26,836 nt of DNA from Thiobacillus sp. UBA2186 (GCA_002327405.1 DCVO01000022.1:659-27494); one strand, 5' to 3'; shown: positions 1 through 7,835, counted from the stretch's first letter. Notes: generated by a model from the sequence alone, not told the origin. Translations and numbers: made by a program.

Positions 1-1
1 C

Positions 2-358
2 GGCGTGCTGCTCGACCGCTACGGCAAGGACGAAAAGGCCGGCTACCCGACCCTGTGCAAGGGCCGCTTCGAAGTCGCCGGCGAGACATATTACGCCATC
101 GAGGAACCCACCAGCCTCAACACTCTCGATCTTCTGCCGGAGATGCTCGCCATGTGCATCTCCGCGATCAAGATCGAAGGCCGCCAGCGCAGTCCCGCCT
201 ACGTGGCGCAGGTGACGAAAGTCTGGCGCGCGGCGATCGACGCGGTGAAGAAGAATGCCGCCGCCTTCAAGCCCGCACCCGCCTGGCAGGCGGAATTGAA
301 CAAACTGTCGGAAGGGCAGAGCCATACCCTGGGAGCCTATTACAGACCATGGAAATGA
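2..358 (+). CDS. ubiU: UbiU C-terminal part (peptidase U32 family), truncated by window start
   Basis: The 118 visible codons are open from the first base in frame 2, so the gene starts outside the window. The protein ends with a block typical of the YhbU/UbiU branch of the U32 family, including YPTLCKGRF and IKIEGRQRSPAYV. UbiU pairs with UbiV and, with UbiT, allows ubiquinone hydroxylation without oxygen, using prephenate as the oxygen donor. Known UbiU proteins carry a 4Fe-4S cluster on four cysteines. The single Cys in YPTLCKGRF is probably the last of these; the others lie upstream. The stop overlaps the candidate ubiV starts, so the two are probably translationally coupled. Identification rests on the next gene being clearly ubiV and on ubiT lying nearby. 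Confidence 0.85.
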   Translation, partial: GVLLDRYGKDEKAGYPTLCKGRFEVAGETYYAIEEPTSLNTLDLLPEMLAMCISAIKIEGRQRSPAYVAQVTKVWRAAIDAVKKNAAAFKPAPAWQAELNKLSEGQSHTLGAYYRPWK

Positions 359-1407
359 ATATGAAAGTCGGGAGTGAGGTGTCAGAAGCGAGGAGCAAGC
401 CCACGGAGGAGGGTTCGACGCGCCTCACCCCTCACGCCTCGCCCCTCACGCTGTCCCTCGGTCCCCTGCAGTACTACTGGCCGCGCGAAGAGGTGCTGGC
501 TTTCTACGACGCGGCCGCGAACTGGCCGGTGGCGCGCATCTATCTGGGCGAGACCGTATGCTTCCGCCGCCACCAGCTGCGTCTGCCGGACTGGCTGGAC
601 ATCGCCGACAAGCTCGCCGCGGCCGGCAAGGAGGTGGTGCTTTCCTCGCAGATCCTCATCGAGGCGGAGCCGGAACTCAAGGTCGTGCGCAAGCTTGTCG
701 GCAACGGCCGTTTCCTGGTCGAGGCCAACGAATGGGGCGCGGTGCGGCTGCTGGTGAGAGAGGGCCTGCCTTTCGTCGCCGGACCCACGCTCAATGTCTA
801 CAACCAGGAGACGCTCAGCGTGCTGGCCGATGTGGGCGCCAAGCGCTGGCTGCCGCCTGTGGAAATGTCGCGCGCTACGCTGGCCGCGCTGCTCGAACGC
901 GTCCGGAACCCTCACCCCCGCCCTCTCCCGCAAGGGGGTGAGGGGGACGCAGCGCCGCTGCGCGACGCTCGCCTTGGCGATGACATCGAAACCGAAGTCT
1001 TTGCCTACGGAAAACTGCCGCTCGCCTATTCCGCGCGCTGCTTCACCGCGCGCCACTACAACCTGCCCAAGGACGACTGCCAGTTCCGCTGCCTCGATCA
1101 TCCCGACGGGCTCTTGCTGTCCACGCGAGAGGGCGAGCCTTTCCTCACCATCAACGGCATCCAGACCCAGTCCGCCGGCGTGTACAGCCTGCTCGGTGAA
1201 ATCGCTTCCTTGCGCGAACTGGGCGTGGCGTCGCTGCGCCTGTCGCCGCAGTCGCGCCACATGGGCCGCGTGGTCGAGGCCTTCCATGCTGCGCTTTCCG
1301 GCGAGAACGTCGCGGCGGATGCGCTGGCGCGTTTCATGCCCGGCAAGCCGGTAAACGGATACTGGCACGGCCGCGCAGGCTTGGAGAACAGCGGCAACCA
1401 TGCCTGA
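349..1407 (+). CDS. ubiV: UbiV, O2-independent ubiquinone hydroxylation factor, with two repeat-derived insertions
   Basis: UbiV is the partner of UbiU. The four cluster cysteines are all visible: one in GETVCFRRHQL, then three in YSARCFTARHYNLPKDDCQF and the following RC. The last three have spacing C-x12-C-x3-C, the same as the cluster cysteines of E. coli UbiV. In-frame ATGs lie at 349, 355 and 361 and none has a clear ribosome site; I list the first. The 352-residue product is about 60 longer than the roughly 290 of E. coli UbiV. The excess falls in two places that match repeat DNA. One is before LSLGPLQYYWPREE, which corresponds to the usual N-terminus. The other is near residues 188-210, just before the EVFAYGKLPLAYSARC block. 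Both inserts keep the frame, so the gene is probably functional. It overlaps ubiU upstream and the queD-like gene downstream. Confidence 0.88.
   Translation: MEMNMKVGSEVSEARSKPTEEGSTRLTPHASPLTLSLGPLQYYWPREEVLAFYDAAANWPVARIYLGETVCFRRHQLRLPDWLDIADKLAAAGKEVVLSSQILIEAEPELKVVRKLVGNGRFLVEANEWGAVRLLVREGLPFVAGPTLNVYNQETLSVLADVGAKRWLPPVEMSRATLAALLERVRNPHPRPLPQGGEGDAAPLRDARLGDDIETEVFAYGKLPLAYSARCFTARHYNLPKDDCQFRCLDHPDGLLLSTREGEPFLTINGIQTQSAGVYSLLGEIASLRELGVASLRLSPQSRHMGRVVEAFHAALSGENVAADALARFMPGKPVNGYWHGRAGLENSGNHA
371..455 (+). repeat. Repeat-derived segment inside the ubiV N-terminus
   Basis: The DNA contains GTGAGG-type units (GGAGTGAGGTG, GCGAGGAG) followed by their complements (CCTCACCCCTCACGCCTCG), so it can fold back on itself. 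It encodes a low-complexity stretch of about 28 residues that lies ahead of the conserved UbiV start (LSLGPLQYYWP). It resembles the intergenic repeats of this window more than coding sequence. Limits are approximate. Confidence 0.45.
909..946 (+). repeat. Intragenic copy of the dispersed CCCTCACCCC/CTCTCCC repeat
   Basis: The sequence begins ACCCTCACCCCCGCCCTCTC and ends in AGGGGGTGAGGG, an imperfect hairpin. It belongs to the same family as the intergenic elements at 9636-9758, 10612-10707, 25203-25299 and 25558-25923. Here it is read in frame as PHPRPLPQGGEG inside ubiV. The following bases to about 985 may also belong to the insertion. Confidence 0.6.
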
Positions 1408-1849
1408 CATGCGCATAACGAGACGGCTCGAGTTCGACGCCGGCCACCGCATACCCAATCACGCCAGCCAGTGCCGCCATCTGCACGGTCACCGCTATGC
1501 CATCGAGATCACCCTGTCGGGAAAGATCATCGACACCGAAGGCGCATCGGAGCAGGGCATGGTGATGGATTTTTCCGAAGTGAAACACATCGCCAGGCGC
1601 ATGCTGGTCGATCACTGGGACCACGCTTTCCTCGTGTACCAGGGCGATCAAACCGTGGTGGAATTCCTGGCCGGCTTGCCCGGACACAAGACCGTGGTGC
1701 TGCCGGTGGTGCCCACTGCGGAAAACCTCGCCGCCGAAGCCTTCCGCATTCTCGACACCGCCTATCGCGACACCTACGGCAATCAATTGAGGCTGGAACG
1801 CGTGCGCCTGTTCGAGACCCCCAACAACTGGGCCGACGCGGTTCGGTAA
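1400..1849 (+). CDS. queD: 6-carboxytetrahydropterin synthase / PTPS family protein (QueD-like)
   Basis: The 149-residue protein has the family pattern: AGHRI with H16, then CRHLHGH with C25, H29 and H31. H16, H29 and H31 are the expected zinc ligands and C25 the catalytic cysteine. DHWDHAFLV and the C-terminal FETPNNW supply the likely active-site His and Glu. QueD converts dihydroneopterin triphosphate to 6-carboxytetrahydropterin in queuosine synthesis; some relatives make pyruvoyl-tetrahydropterin or act in folate synthesis. The start overlaps the ubiV stop by 8 bases, so it is probably in the same transcript. The link to ubiquinone genes is positional only. No other queuosine gene is in the window, so the exact substrate is uncertain. 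Confidence 0.85.
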   Translation: MPDMRITRRLEFDAGHRIPNHASQCRHLHGHRYAIEITLSGKIIDTEGASEQGMVMDFSEVKHIARRMLVDHWDHAFLVYQGDQTVVEFLAGLPGHKTVVLPVVPTAENLAAEAFRILDTAYRDTYGNQLRLERVRLFETPNNWADAVR

Positions 1850-1884
1850 GCGGGAGGCCTGAATGAGCTTGAAAATCGCATTTG

Positions 1885-2010
1885 AACCACGGGGCGCACG
1901 GGGGACACGGGGAAAATGATTCAAAAAGAAAATACCAGAGGCGAAACTCGGCAGATGAAATTGTTTGGCTTTTTTTTGTTCATTCGATTTTCCCCGTGCG
2001 CCCCGTGGTT
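1885..2010. repeat. Inverted pair of the 'AACCACGGGGCGCACGGGG' repeat
   Basis: The left arm at 1885-1917 reads AACCACGGGGCGCACGGGG, then a 9-base extra unit (GACACGGGG), then AAAAT. The right arm at 1987-2010 is the reverse complement without the extra unit. The spacer is about 69 bases, AT-rich, and holds a run of eight T at about 1970. A related copy lies at 25011-25040. The structure sits between the queD-like gene and ubiT and could form a long stem in RNA. Confidence 0.7.
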
Positions 2011-2042
2011 AACCGTTTTCCGGAATGACTGAAAGGAGCCGC

Positions 2043-2495
2043 ATGATGAACCTCGTCTTCCCGCCGCTGCTGGCTTCGACTGTCGCCCGCCTCCCGACGC
2101 AGCCGCCCAGCCTGGTGTTCTCGCTGCTGGCAAACCGCGTGCTGTGGCCGGCGCTGCAGGAGCTCGATTACGCGCCGCTGATCGGTCGGCGCTACGCCAT
2201 CCGGGTGAAGGACCTGGGCCTGACCCTGCGCTTCACCGTCACGCCGCGCGGATTTTCTCCGGACAGCAGTTCCGCCGACCTCACCATCAGCGCCAGCGCG
2301 CGCGACTTCCTGCTGCTGATGTCGCGGCGCGAGGATCCCGACACCCTGTTCTTCAGCCGCCGCCTGGTGAGCGAAGGCGACACCGAACTCGGCCTCGTGG
2401 TGAAGAACCTGCTCGATGCGCTCGATCCCGATGCCGTGCTGCGCCGTTTGCCGGCGCCGCTGGCGCAGACAGCAAGACGCTTGCTGATGTCCTAG
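2043..2495 (+). CDS. ubiT: UbiT, SCP2-domain accessory factor of anaerobic ubiquinone synthesis
   Basis: A roughly 150-residue protein with the SCP2 sterol-carrier fold pattern: a hydrophobic N-terminal helix (PSLVFSLLANRVLWPAL), then IRVKDLGLTLRFTV, DLTISASARDFLLLMSRREDPDTLFFSRRLVSEG (positions about 2278-2380) and a C-terminal helix. The phrase DTLFFSRRL followed by GDTELGL is typical of YhbT/UbiT. The protein is thought to bind the hydrophobic quinone precursor for UbiU-UbiV. AAAGGAG at 2032-2038 favours the ATGs at 2043 or 2046 over the in-frame ATG at 2025. It is separated from ubiUV by the queD-like gene and an inverted repeat but points the same way. Confidence 0.85.
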   Translation: MMNLVFPPLLASTVARLPTQPPSLVFSLLANRVLWPALQELDYAPLIGRRYAIRVKDLGLTLRFTVTPRGFSPDSSSADLTISASARDFLLLMSRREDPDTLFFSRRLVSEGDTELGLVVKNLLDALDPDAVLRRLPAPLAQTARRLLMS

Positions 2496-2543
2496 ACAAG
2501 GCTTGCACCGGCCCCGGCAGTTTTGCTGCCAGGCGCAGGCCGT

Positions 2544-3803
2544 TCAAGCGGGCAGCAGGATCTTGTTGTCGGTGCTGTACTGGTAGTCGCGGAACACGTG
2601 TTCCGCGCTCAGCAGCTGGTAGGAGCCATCCGGCTCGCGGACGGTGGTGTCCTTCAACCGGTAGGTGGTCTGCCCGCAGGTCCAGATGTCGAAGTTGCGC
2701 ATGTGGGTGCACAGGCAGGTCTTGTCCTTGACGGAAATCTTCTTCGCATCCGGATGCAGGGCGATCTCGCGGTTATAGGCGTCGATGTAGGCGCAGCGCC
2801 CCTTGTCGTCGAGCAGATAGCCGTAGGCCTCGCAGTTGGGACGGATGCCGGCGCCGATGCCGGGGCTGCCCTTGAGCATGCGCATGGGGTAGCCGGTCGG
2901 CGAGAGGCCGTTGACCTCGATGTCCTCCTCGCGCGCCTTGAAGTATTCCTGCTTGACCCTGTCCGGCAGCCCGCATTCGTGGGTGATGGTAAAACGCGTC
3001 GCTACCTGCACGCCGGCCGCGCCCAGCTCCATGAAGTGCGTGGCATCGCTGCCGGTGAAAATGCCGCCGGCGGCGATGACCGGGATGTCCAGATGTTCGG
3101 ATTGCAGGTAGCCGAGCACCTCGCCGACGAGGGTGGCGAGGTCGTATTTCATCCAGTCGTCCAGGCCGAAGCCCAGGTGCCCGCCGGCGAGCGGGCCTTC
3201 GACGATGATGTAGTCGGGCAGGCGGTCGAGGCGCGCGTTCTTGCGCAGGAACAGCTGCAGCGCGCGGGCCGAGGACACGATGATGCCGAGCCTGGCATGG
3301 CGGAAGCGCGGATGGTCCTGCATCAGCGCGAACGAGCCCAGGTGCAGGCCGGCCGACAGGGTGATGCCGTCGATGCCGGCGTCCAGCGCCGAGTTGAGCC
3401 GCACGCGCAGGGTCTCGCGCGAGCCGTTCATGGTCAGCTTTTCCATGCAGTTGACGAAGATGAGGCCGTCGCCGCGCTTGGCCTCCATGGTCTTGCCGAT
3501 GTGCATGAGCGTGGCTTCCGCCAGCCTGCCGAGGTCGAACTGGACGTCGGCCTTGTCGCTGCTGGTGACGTTGTACTTGTACTGCTGCAGCTTTTCCTTG
3601 ACGTGGCGGGTCTTGAAGCGGCGGTCGGAGACCGTCTGCACCATGGCGTCGGAAATGTGGCCGATGCCCCCCAGGCGCGCGGCTTCGAGCGCCAGTTCGG
3701 CGGTGGAAATGTCCACCCCCATGCCGCCGATCATGATCGGCACGTATTCCTGCTTGCTGTCCTTGCCGGGAAAGCGCAGGCGGAAATCATCCACGCGTTT
3801 CAT
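2544..3803 (-). CDS. Nitronate monooxygenase family flavoprotein (2-nitropropane dioxygenase-like)
   Basis: A 419-residue TIM-barrel flavoprotein. Family marks are the N-terminal VPIMIGGMGVDIS with GGIGHISDA, the mid-protein IIVEGPLAGGHLGFG (the conserved His region), the FMN-phosphate site IPVIAAGGIFTGSDATHFMELGAAGVQVATRF, and KGSPGIGAGIRPN. Such enzymes oxidise nitronates with FMN; relatives include the enoyl-ACP reductase FabK. A Cys-rich tail (CEAYGYLLDDKGRC, then CLCTHMRNFDIWTC) is not in the minimal enzymes and could bind metal. The start at 3803 is chosen because AAGGA stands 5 bases upstream; the longer open frame to 3911 has no such site. It converges on ubiT and diverges from tetR. 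The true substrate cannot be read from sequence. Confidence 0.8.
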   Translation of the reverse strand: MKRVDDFRLRFPGKDSKQEYVPIMIGGMGVDISTAELALEAARLGGIGHISDAMVQTVSDRRFKTRHVKEKLQQYKYNVTSSDKADVQFDLGRLAEATLMHIGKTMEAKRGDGLIFVNCMEKLTMNGSRETLRVRLNSALDAGIDGITLSAGLHLGSFALMQDHPRFRHARLGIIVSSARALQLFLRKNARLDRLPDYIIVEGPLAGGHLGFGLDDWMKYDLATLVGEVLGYLQSEHLDIPVIAAGGIFTGSDATHFMELGAAGVQVATRFTITHECGLPDRVKQEYFKAREEDIEVNGLSPTGYPMRMLKGSPGIGAGIRPNCEAYGYLLDDKGRCAYIDAYNREIALHPDAKKISVKDKTCLCTHMRNFDIWTCGQTTYRLKDTTVREPDGSYQLLSAEHVFRDYQYSTDNKILLPA

Positions 3804-3985
3804 TGTGTCCTTCTGTATGGTTTCGGCCCGCCGGACTCCGCAGCGCGCCGGACCGTGATAAGACATATATTGTAGCCGTCCGCCGCCAAAGCGCCGGCAT
3901 CTATCGACCATATTGTCCGAAACAAGCCTGGTTCAGAGGGGGCGAACTTGAAGGCTTTCCAGTTTCCCGCCGTTCTGCTAAATTG

Positions 3986-4005
3986 GTAAGTAATTGAATA
4001 CTTAC
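3986..4005. promoter_or_regulatory. Palindromic operator, probably for the adjacent TetR repressor
   Basis: GTAAGTA and TACTTAC form a perfect 7-bp inverted repeat with a 6-base spacer, ending 3 bases before the tetR ATG at 4009. Size and position fit an autoregulatory TetR-family operator. Binding by this repressor is an inference. Confidence 0.6.
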
Positions 4006-4008
4006 TTA

Positions 4009-4629
4009 ATGCGCATGGGTAATCCTGTTTCCCGCACCCGCCAGCCGAGCGAGACGCGCCAGACGGAAATCATCGAGGCCGTGCTGGACCTGGCTGCGCA
4101 GGGCAGCCCCGCCGACATCACCACGGCCGACATCGCCGACAGGCTGAAACTCTCGCAGGGTGCGATCTTCAAGCACTTTCCCAGCAAGGGGGCGATCTGG
4201 CTGGCGGTGCTGGACTGGGTGCAGGCGGGCCTGTTCGCCAGGCTGGAGGCGGCGGCTGAGAAGGCCGCCACCCCGCTCGACGCGCTGGGCGCGATGTTCA
4301 TGGCGCATGTGAAATTCGTCATGGCGCACCCCGGCGTGCCGCGCCTGATCTTCCAGCATCTGCGCCGTGCCGAGGACACGCCGATGAAGGCGGGCGTGCG
4401 CAACATGCTCGCGCGCTACCGCAAGCTCCTGACCGAAATCCTGGGCGAAGCGGAAAAGCAGGGGCAGATACCGGCAGGCCAGGACAAGGCCGCCGCTGCC
4501 ATGCTGTTCATCGGCGCGATCCAGGGCCTGGCCATCCAGTCCATGTTGAACGGGAGTCAGACAAAAATGCAGGACGAGGCGAAGCGCGTGCTCAAGCTTT
4601 ACCTGCAGTCTATCGAGGCGAAATCATGA
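4009..4629 (+). CDS. TetR/AcrR family transcriptional repressor of the efflux operon
   Basis: The N-terminal helix-turn-helix is clear at about residues 20-60: TRQTEIIEAVLDLAAQ, then ITTADIADRLKLSQGAIFKHF, then PSKGAIWLAVLDWV. The rest is an alpha-helical ligand and dimerisation domain typical of the family, about 206 residues in all. I prefer ATG 4009 (or 4015) to the TTG at 3994, because the TTG lies inside the palindromic operator. Its stop overlaps the adaptor gene start (ATGA), so it is the first gene of a four-gene operon and probably represses itself and the transporter. The inducing ligand is unknown. Confidence 0.85.
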   Translation: MRMGNPVSRTRQPSETRQTEIIEAVLDLAAQGSPADITTADIADRLKLSQGAIFKHFPSKGAIWLAVLDWVQAGLFARLEAAAEKAATPLDALGAMFMAHVKFVMAHPGVPRLIFQHLRRAEDTPMKAGVRNMLARYRKLLTEILGEAEKQGQIPAGQDKAAAAMLFIGAIQGLAIQSMLNGSQTKMQDEAKRVLKLYLQSIEAKS

Positions 4630-5801
4630 ATCTGGCGTTATCAAAGAAACTCGGGCTGGGCGTGCTTGGTCTGATCGTGGCGGCCGTGTTCGCCATGGTG
4701 GTGGCGCGTTCCGGCCCGCTGGCACCAGTGCGCGTCACCGTCGCCGAGATCGCGCAAGGGCGGATCGAGCCAGAACTCTTCGGCATCGGCACCGTGGAAG
4801 CGCGGCGCAGTTATCTCATCGGCCCGACTGCGGCGGGGCGCGTGCAGGACGTGCGGGTCGACGTGGGCGACAGCGTCAAGGCCGGCCAGCTGCTGGCGGA
4901 AATCGATCCGGTGGACCTGGAGCAAAGGGCCGCCGCCCTGCAGGCCTCGGCGCAGCGCGCCGCCAGCAGCACGGCCTCGGCCGAAGCGCAGGTGCACGAC
5001 GCGCAGGCGCGCCATGCGCTCGCCGCCGCCAACGCCAAACGCTACGTCGAACTCGGCGAGAAAAATTTCATCAGCGCCAGCGTGGTCGAGGCCAAGCTGC
5101 AGGAGCAGGCATCGGCTGCTGCCGCATTGAAAGCTGCAGAAGCCAACCTCGCCGCCGCGCGCCAGGACATGTCGCGTCTCAAGGCGGAGCGCGAAGGCCT
5201 CACCCGCCAGCAGCAGAACCTGCGCCTCGTCGCGCCGGCCGACGGCATCGTGATTTCGCGCGACGCAGAGCCGGGCACCACCGTGGTCGCCGGCCAGGCC
5301 GTGCTGAAGCTGGCGGACCCTGGCAGCCTGTGGGTGCGCACGCGCTTCGACCAGGGACGCTCGGCCGGGCTGGCGGAAGGCCTGGCGGCTGAAATCGTGC
5401 TGCGCTCCAGCCCGTCCAATGTGTTTGCCGGCAAGGTGGCGCGCGTCGAACCCCTTTCCGACAGCGTGACCGAGGAGCGCATCGCGCAGATTGCCTTCGA
5501 CGCCTTGCCGCCGGGGCAGACCATCGGCGAGCTGGCCGAAGTGACCTTGAAGCGCGGCAGGATCGAATCCGCGCTGGTGCTGCCCAACGCCAGCATCCGC
5601 CGCCAGGGCGGCGTGGCCGGCGTGTGGAAACTCGAAGACGGCGCGCCGAATTTCGCGCCGGTGCGCCTGGGAGAAGCCGGGCTGGACGGCCGCGTGCAGG
5701 TGCTCGACGGCCTCAAGGCCGGCGACAAGGTGGTGGTCTACAGCGAGAAGGAACTCGCCGCCGGCAGCAGCATCAAGATCGTTGAAAGCCTGGGCAAATG
5801 A
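4626..5801 (+). CDS. HlyD/RND-type periplasmic adaptor subunit (membrane fusion protein)
   Basis: The 391-residue protein has one N-terminal membrane anchor (about residues 9-28, LGLGVLGLIVAAVFAMVVAR). A barrel-sandwich half motif follows (GRVQDVRVDVGDSVKAGQLLAEIDPVDLE), then an Ala-rich coiled-coil hairpin at about residues 95-195, the second lipoyl-like half (LRLVAPADGIVISRDAEPGT), a beta-barrel and a C-terminal domain (GLDGRVQVLDGLKAGDKVVVYSEKEL). Such proteins bridge an inner-membrane ABC transporter and an outer-membrane channel. No TolC-like gene is in the window. ATGA overlaps at both ends show tight coupling with tetR and the permease. Confidence 0.9.
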   Translation: MNLALSKKLGLGVLGLIVAAVFAMVVARSGPLAPVRVTVAEIAQGRIEPELFGIGTVEARRSYLIGPTAAGRVQDVRVDVGDSVKAGQLLAEIDPVDLEQRAAALQASAQRAASSTASAEAQVHDAQARHALAAANAKRYVELGEKNFISASVVEAKLQEQASAAAALKAAEANLAAARQDMSRLKAEREGLTRQQQNLRLVAPADGIVISRDAEPGTTVVAGQAVLKLADPGSLWVRTRFDQGRSAGLAEGLAAEIVLRSSPSNVFAGKVARVEPLSDSVTEERIAQIAFDALPPGQTIGELAEVTLKRGRIESALVLPNASIRRQGGVAGVWKLEDGAPNFAPVRLGEAGLDGRVQVLDGLKAGDKVVVYSEKELAAGSSIKIVESLGK

Positions 5802-7006
5802 TCAGCCTTGCCGGCCGCGATATCCTGCACGCCTGGGGCAAGTTCGTGCTCACCGGGCTCGGCCTCGGCCTGCTCATCGGCGTCACCCTGTCCATGGCCG
5901 GCATCTACCGCGGCATGGTCGACGATGGCAGGGCGCTGCTCGCCAACAGCGGCGCCGACCTGTGGGTGGTGCAGCAGGACACGCTCGGTCCCTACGCCGA
6001 ATCCTCCAATCTGCATGATGATGTTTATCGCGCCATCCTCGGCATGCCCGGCGTGGCGCGCGCGGCCAACGCTACCTATTTCACCATGCAGGTGCGCAAG
6101 ATCGATGAGGGCGGCGGCACGAGCGACGTGCGTGCCATGGTGGTCGGCTTCGAGCCGGGGCAGCCGGGCGAGCCGGGCTACCTGATGGCGGGGCGGCGCA
6201 TCACGCGCGGCCATTACGAAGCCATCGCCGACGTCAAGACCGGACTCAGGCTGGGCGAGCGCATCCGCATCCGCCGCGACGATTACACCGTGGTGGGCCT
6301 CACCCGCCGCATGGTGTCTTCCGGCGGCGATCCCATGGTGTTCATTCCGCTCAAGGACGCGCAGGAAGCGCAGTTCCTGAAAGACAACGACGCCATCCTC
6401 AACGAGCGCGCGCGCACCGCCGCCAACCCCGCCTTCAACCGCCCCGGCGTGCCGGGATTGAAGGAAGCGGTCGAGGCTTCGCAGACCAGCAACCGCTTCG
6501 TCAACGCCGTGCTGGTGCAGGTGAAGGCGGGCGAGTCGCCGGAACGGGTGGCGCAGGAAATCCGGCGCTGGAAGCACTTCGAGGCCTACACCGTGGCGCA
6601 GATGGAAGACATCCTCATCGCCAAGCTCATCGCCACCTCGGCCAGGCAGATCGCCATGTTCCTCGTCATCCTCGCCGTGGTCAGCGCCGCCATCGTGGCT
6701 TTCATCATCTACACCATGACGCTGGGCAAAATACGCGAAATCGCCGTGCTCAAGCTCATCGGCACCAAAAACCGCACCATCGCCGGCATGATTTTGCAGC
6801 AGGCGCTGGGCCTGGGCTTCATCGGCTTCGTCGTCGGCAAGACCGCCGCCACTTTCTGGGCGCCGGTGTTCCCCAAGTACGTGCTGCTGGAGCCGGATGA
6901 TGCCATGCGCGGCTTCATCGCCGTCATGCTCATCTGCGCCATCGCCAGCACGCTCGCGATCCGCGCGGCGCTCAAGGTCGATCCCGCGGAAGCGATCGGA
7001 GGCTGA
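5798..7006 (+). CDS. ABC transporter permease, FtsX/MacB family (DevC-like)
   Basis: A 402-residue membrane protein. One membrane helix lies near residues 15-38 (KFVLTGLGLGLLIGVTLSMAGI). A large periplasmic domain follows (about 40-280), then three C-terminal helices near 282-308, 328-350 and 370-390. The block TLGKIREIAVLKLIGTKNRTI after the second helix is the typical FtsX-family cytoplasmic coupling loop, and the C-terminus ends KVDPAEAIGG. It sits between the adaptor and the ATPase. This four-helix architecture moves substrates from the periplasmic side by mechanotransmission (MacB, LolCE) or exports glycolipid (DevC). The substrate is unknown. Confidence 0.88.
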   Translation: MISLAGRDILHAWGKFVLTGLGLGLLIGVTLSMAGIYRGMVDDGRALLANSGADLWVVQQDTLGPYAESSNLHDDVYRAILGMPGVARAANATYFTMQVRKIDEGGGTSDVRAMVVGFEPGQPGEPGYLMAGRRITRGHYEAIADVKTGLRLGERIRIRRDDYTVVGLTRRMVSSGGDPMVFIPLKDAQEAQFLKDNDAILNERARTAANPAFNRPGVPGLKEAVEASQTSNRFVNAVLVQVKAGESPERVAQEIRRWKHFEAYTVAQMEDILIAKLIATSARQIAMFLVILAVVSAAIVAFIIYTMTLGKIREIAVLKLIGTKNRTIAGMILQQALGLGFIGFVVGKTAATFWAPVFPKYVLLEPDDAMRGFIAVMLICAIASTLAIRAALKVDPAEAIGG

Positions 7007-7007
7007 C

Positions 7008-7724
7008 ATGGACGGGCAAGCCTACGGCATCCATATCGAGGGCCTGAGCAAGCGCTACGGCAGCGGCGACACCGCCGTCGATGCCTTGAAGGACGTGAAC
7101 ATGACCGTGGCGCCGGGCGAAGTCGTCGGCCTCATCGGCCCTTCCGGTTCGGGAAAATCGACCTTGCTCAAATGCCTGGGCGCGGTGATCGAGCCGAGCG
7201 GCGGGCGCATGACCCTGGGAGACGAGGCCATCTACGACCACGGCTGGAAGATCAGGGACCTGCGCGCATTGCGGCGCGACCGCATCGGCTTCATCTTCCA
7301 GGCGCCGTACCTGATTCCCTTCCTCGACGTCACCGACAACGTCGCGCTCCTGCCCATGCTCGCCGGGCGCGCCAACGCTGCGGCGAGAAAGCGCGCGCAG
7401 GAACTGCTCGAAGCGCTGGACGTCGGCCACCGCGCCCGCGCGCAGCCGTCGGAACTCTCGGGCGGGGAGCAGCAGCGCGTCGCCATCGCCCGCGCGCTCG
7501 CCAACCAGCCGCCGGTGATCCTCGCCGACGAACCCACCGCGCCGCTCGACAGCCAGCGCGCGCTGGCCGTGGTGCGCATCCTCAACGACATGGCCCAGCA
7601 GTTCCGGACCGCCATCATCGTGGTCACCCACGACGAGAAGATCATCCCCACCTTCAAGCGCATCTACCACATCCGCGACGGGCGCACCTACGAGGAGGCG
7701 GGCGAGGGCAGGGCGTACGCTTAA
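7008..7724 (+). CDS. ABC transporter ATP-binding protein (MacB/LolD/DevA class)
   Basis: All ABC motifs are present: Walker A GPSGSGKST, Q-loop FIFQAPYLIPF, signature LSGGEQQRVAIARAL, Walker B VILADEPTAPLD and the H-loop VVTHDEK. The 238-residue length fits LolD/DevA. The second residue after DEPT is Pro (DEPTAPLD) rather than the common Gly; the catalytic Glu is intact. The start at 7008 lies 1 base after the permease stop; a longer frame from 6897 would overlap the permease and encodes Ser/Arg-rich sequence. It powers the upstream permease and is the last gene of the operon, which ends in a repeat hairpin. Confidence 0.92.
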   Translation: MDGQAYGIHIEGLSKRYGSGDTAVDALKDVNMTVAPGEVVGLIGPSGSGKSTLLKCLGAVIEPSGGRMTLGDEAIYDHGWKIRDLRALRRDRIGFIFQAPYLIPFLDVTDNVALLPMLAGRANAAARKRAQELLEALDVGHRARAQPSELSGGEQQRVAIARALANQPPVILADEPTAPLDSQRALAVVRILNDMAQQFRTAIIVVTHDEKIIPTFKRIYHIRDGRTYEEAGEGRAYA

Positions 7725-7749
7725 AGAGCTACAGAAAAGGCCCCGCTTT

Positions 7750-7835
7750 CGTCATTGCGAGCGAAGCGCGGCAATCCAGTTAAAAGGCATTGCCAAAAAC
7801 CCTGGAGCGCCACGGCCTGCGGCCTCGCGATGACG
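7750..7835. repeat. Dispersed inverted repeat 'CGTCATTGCGAG...CTCGCGATGACG'
   Basis: The ends CGTCATTGCGAG and CTCGCGATGACG are inverted with one mismatch. Inside are GCAATCCAGTTAA and a CCACGGCCTGCGGCC hairpin. Related units occur at about 11,463-11,595 and 25,143-25,207. It lies between convergent genes (the ABC ATPase and the FmdE-domain gene) and may act as a bidirectional terminator, since TTTT follows on the right. Confidence 0.65.

Noticed and set aside
2516..2530. GGCAG-TTTTG-CTGCC hairpin between convergent ubiT and the flavoprotein gene as a terminator
   Set aside because: Only a 5-bp stem and no T run on either side; too weak to call.
2523..3875. 450-codon open frame on the plus strand opposite the nitronate monooxygenase gene
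   Set aside because: It is the antisense shadow of a clear flavoprotein gene; the peptide has no family pattern and high-GC DNA makes such frames common.
5738..7009. 423-codon minus-strand frame over the ABC permease
   Set aside because: His/Asp/Gly-rich shadow of a well-supported permease gene in an intact operon.
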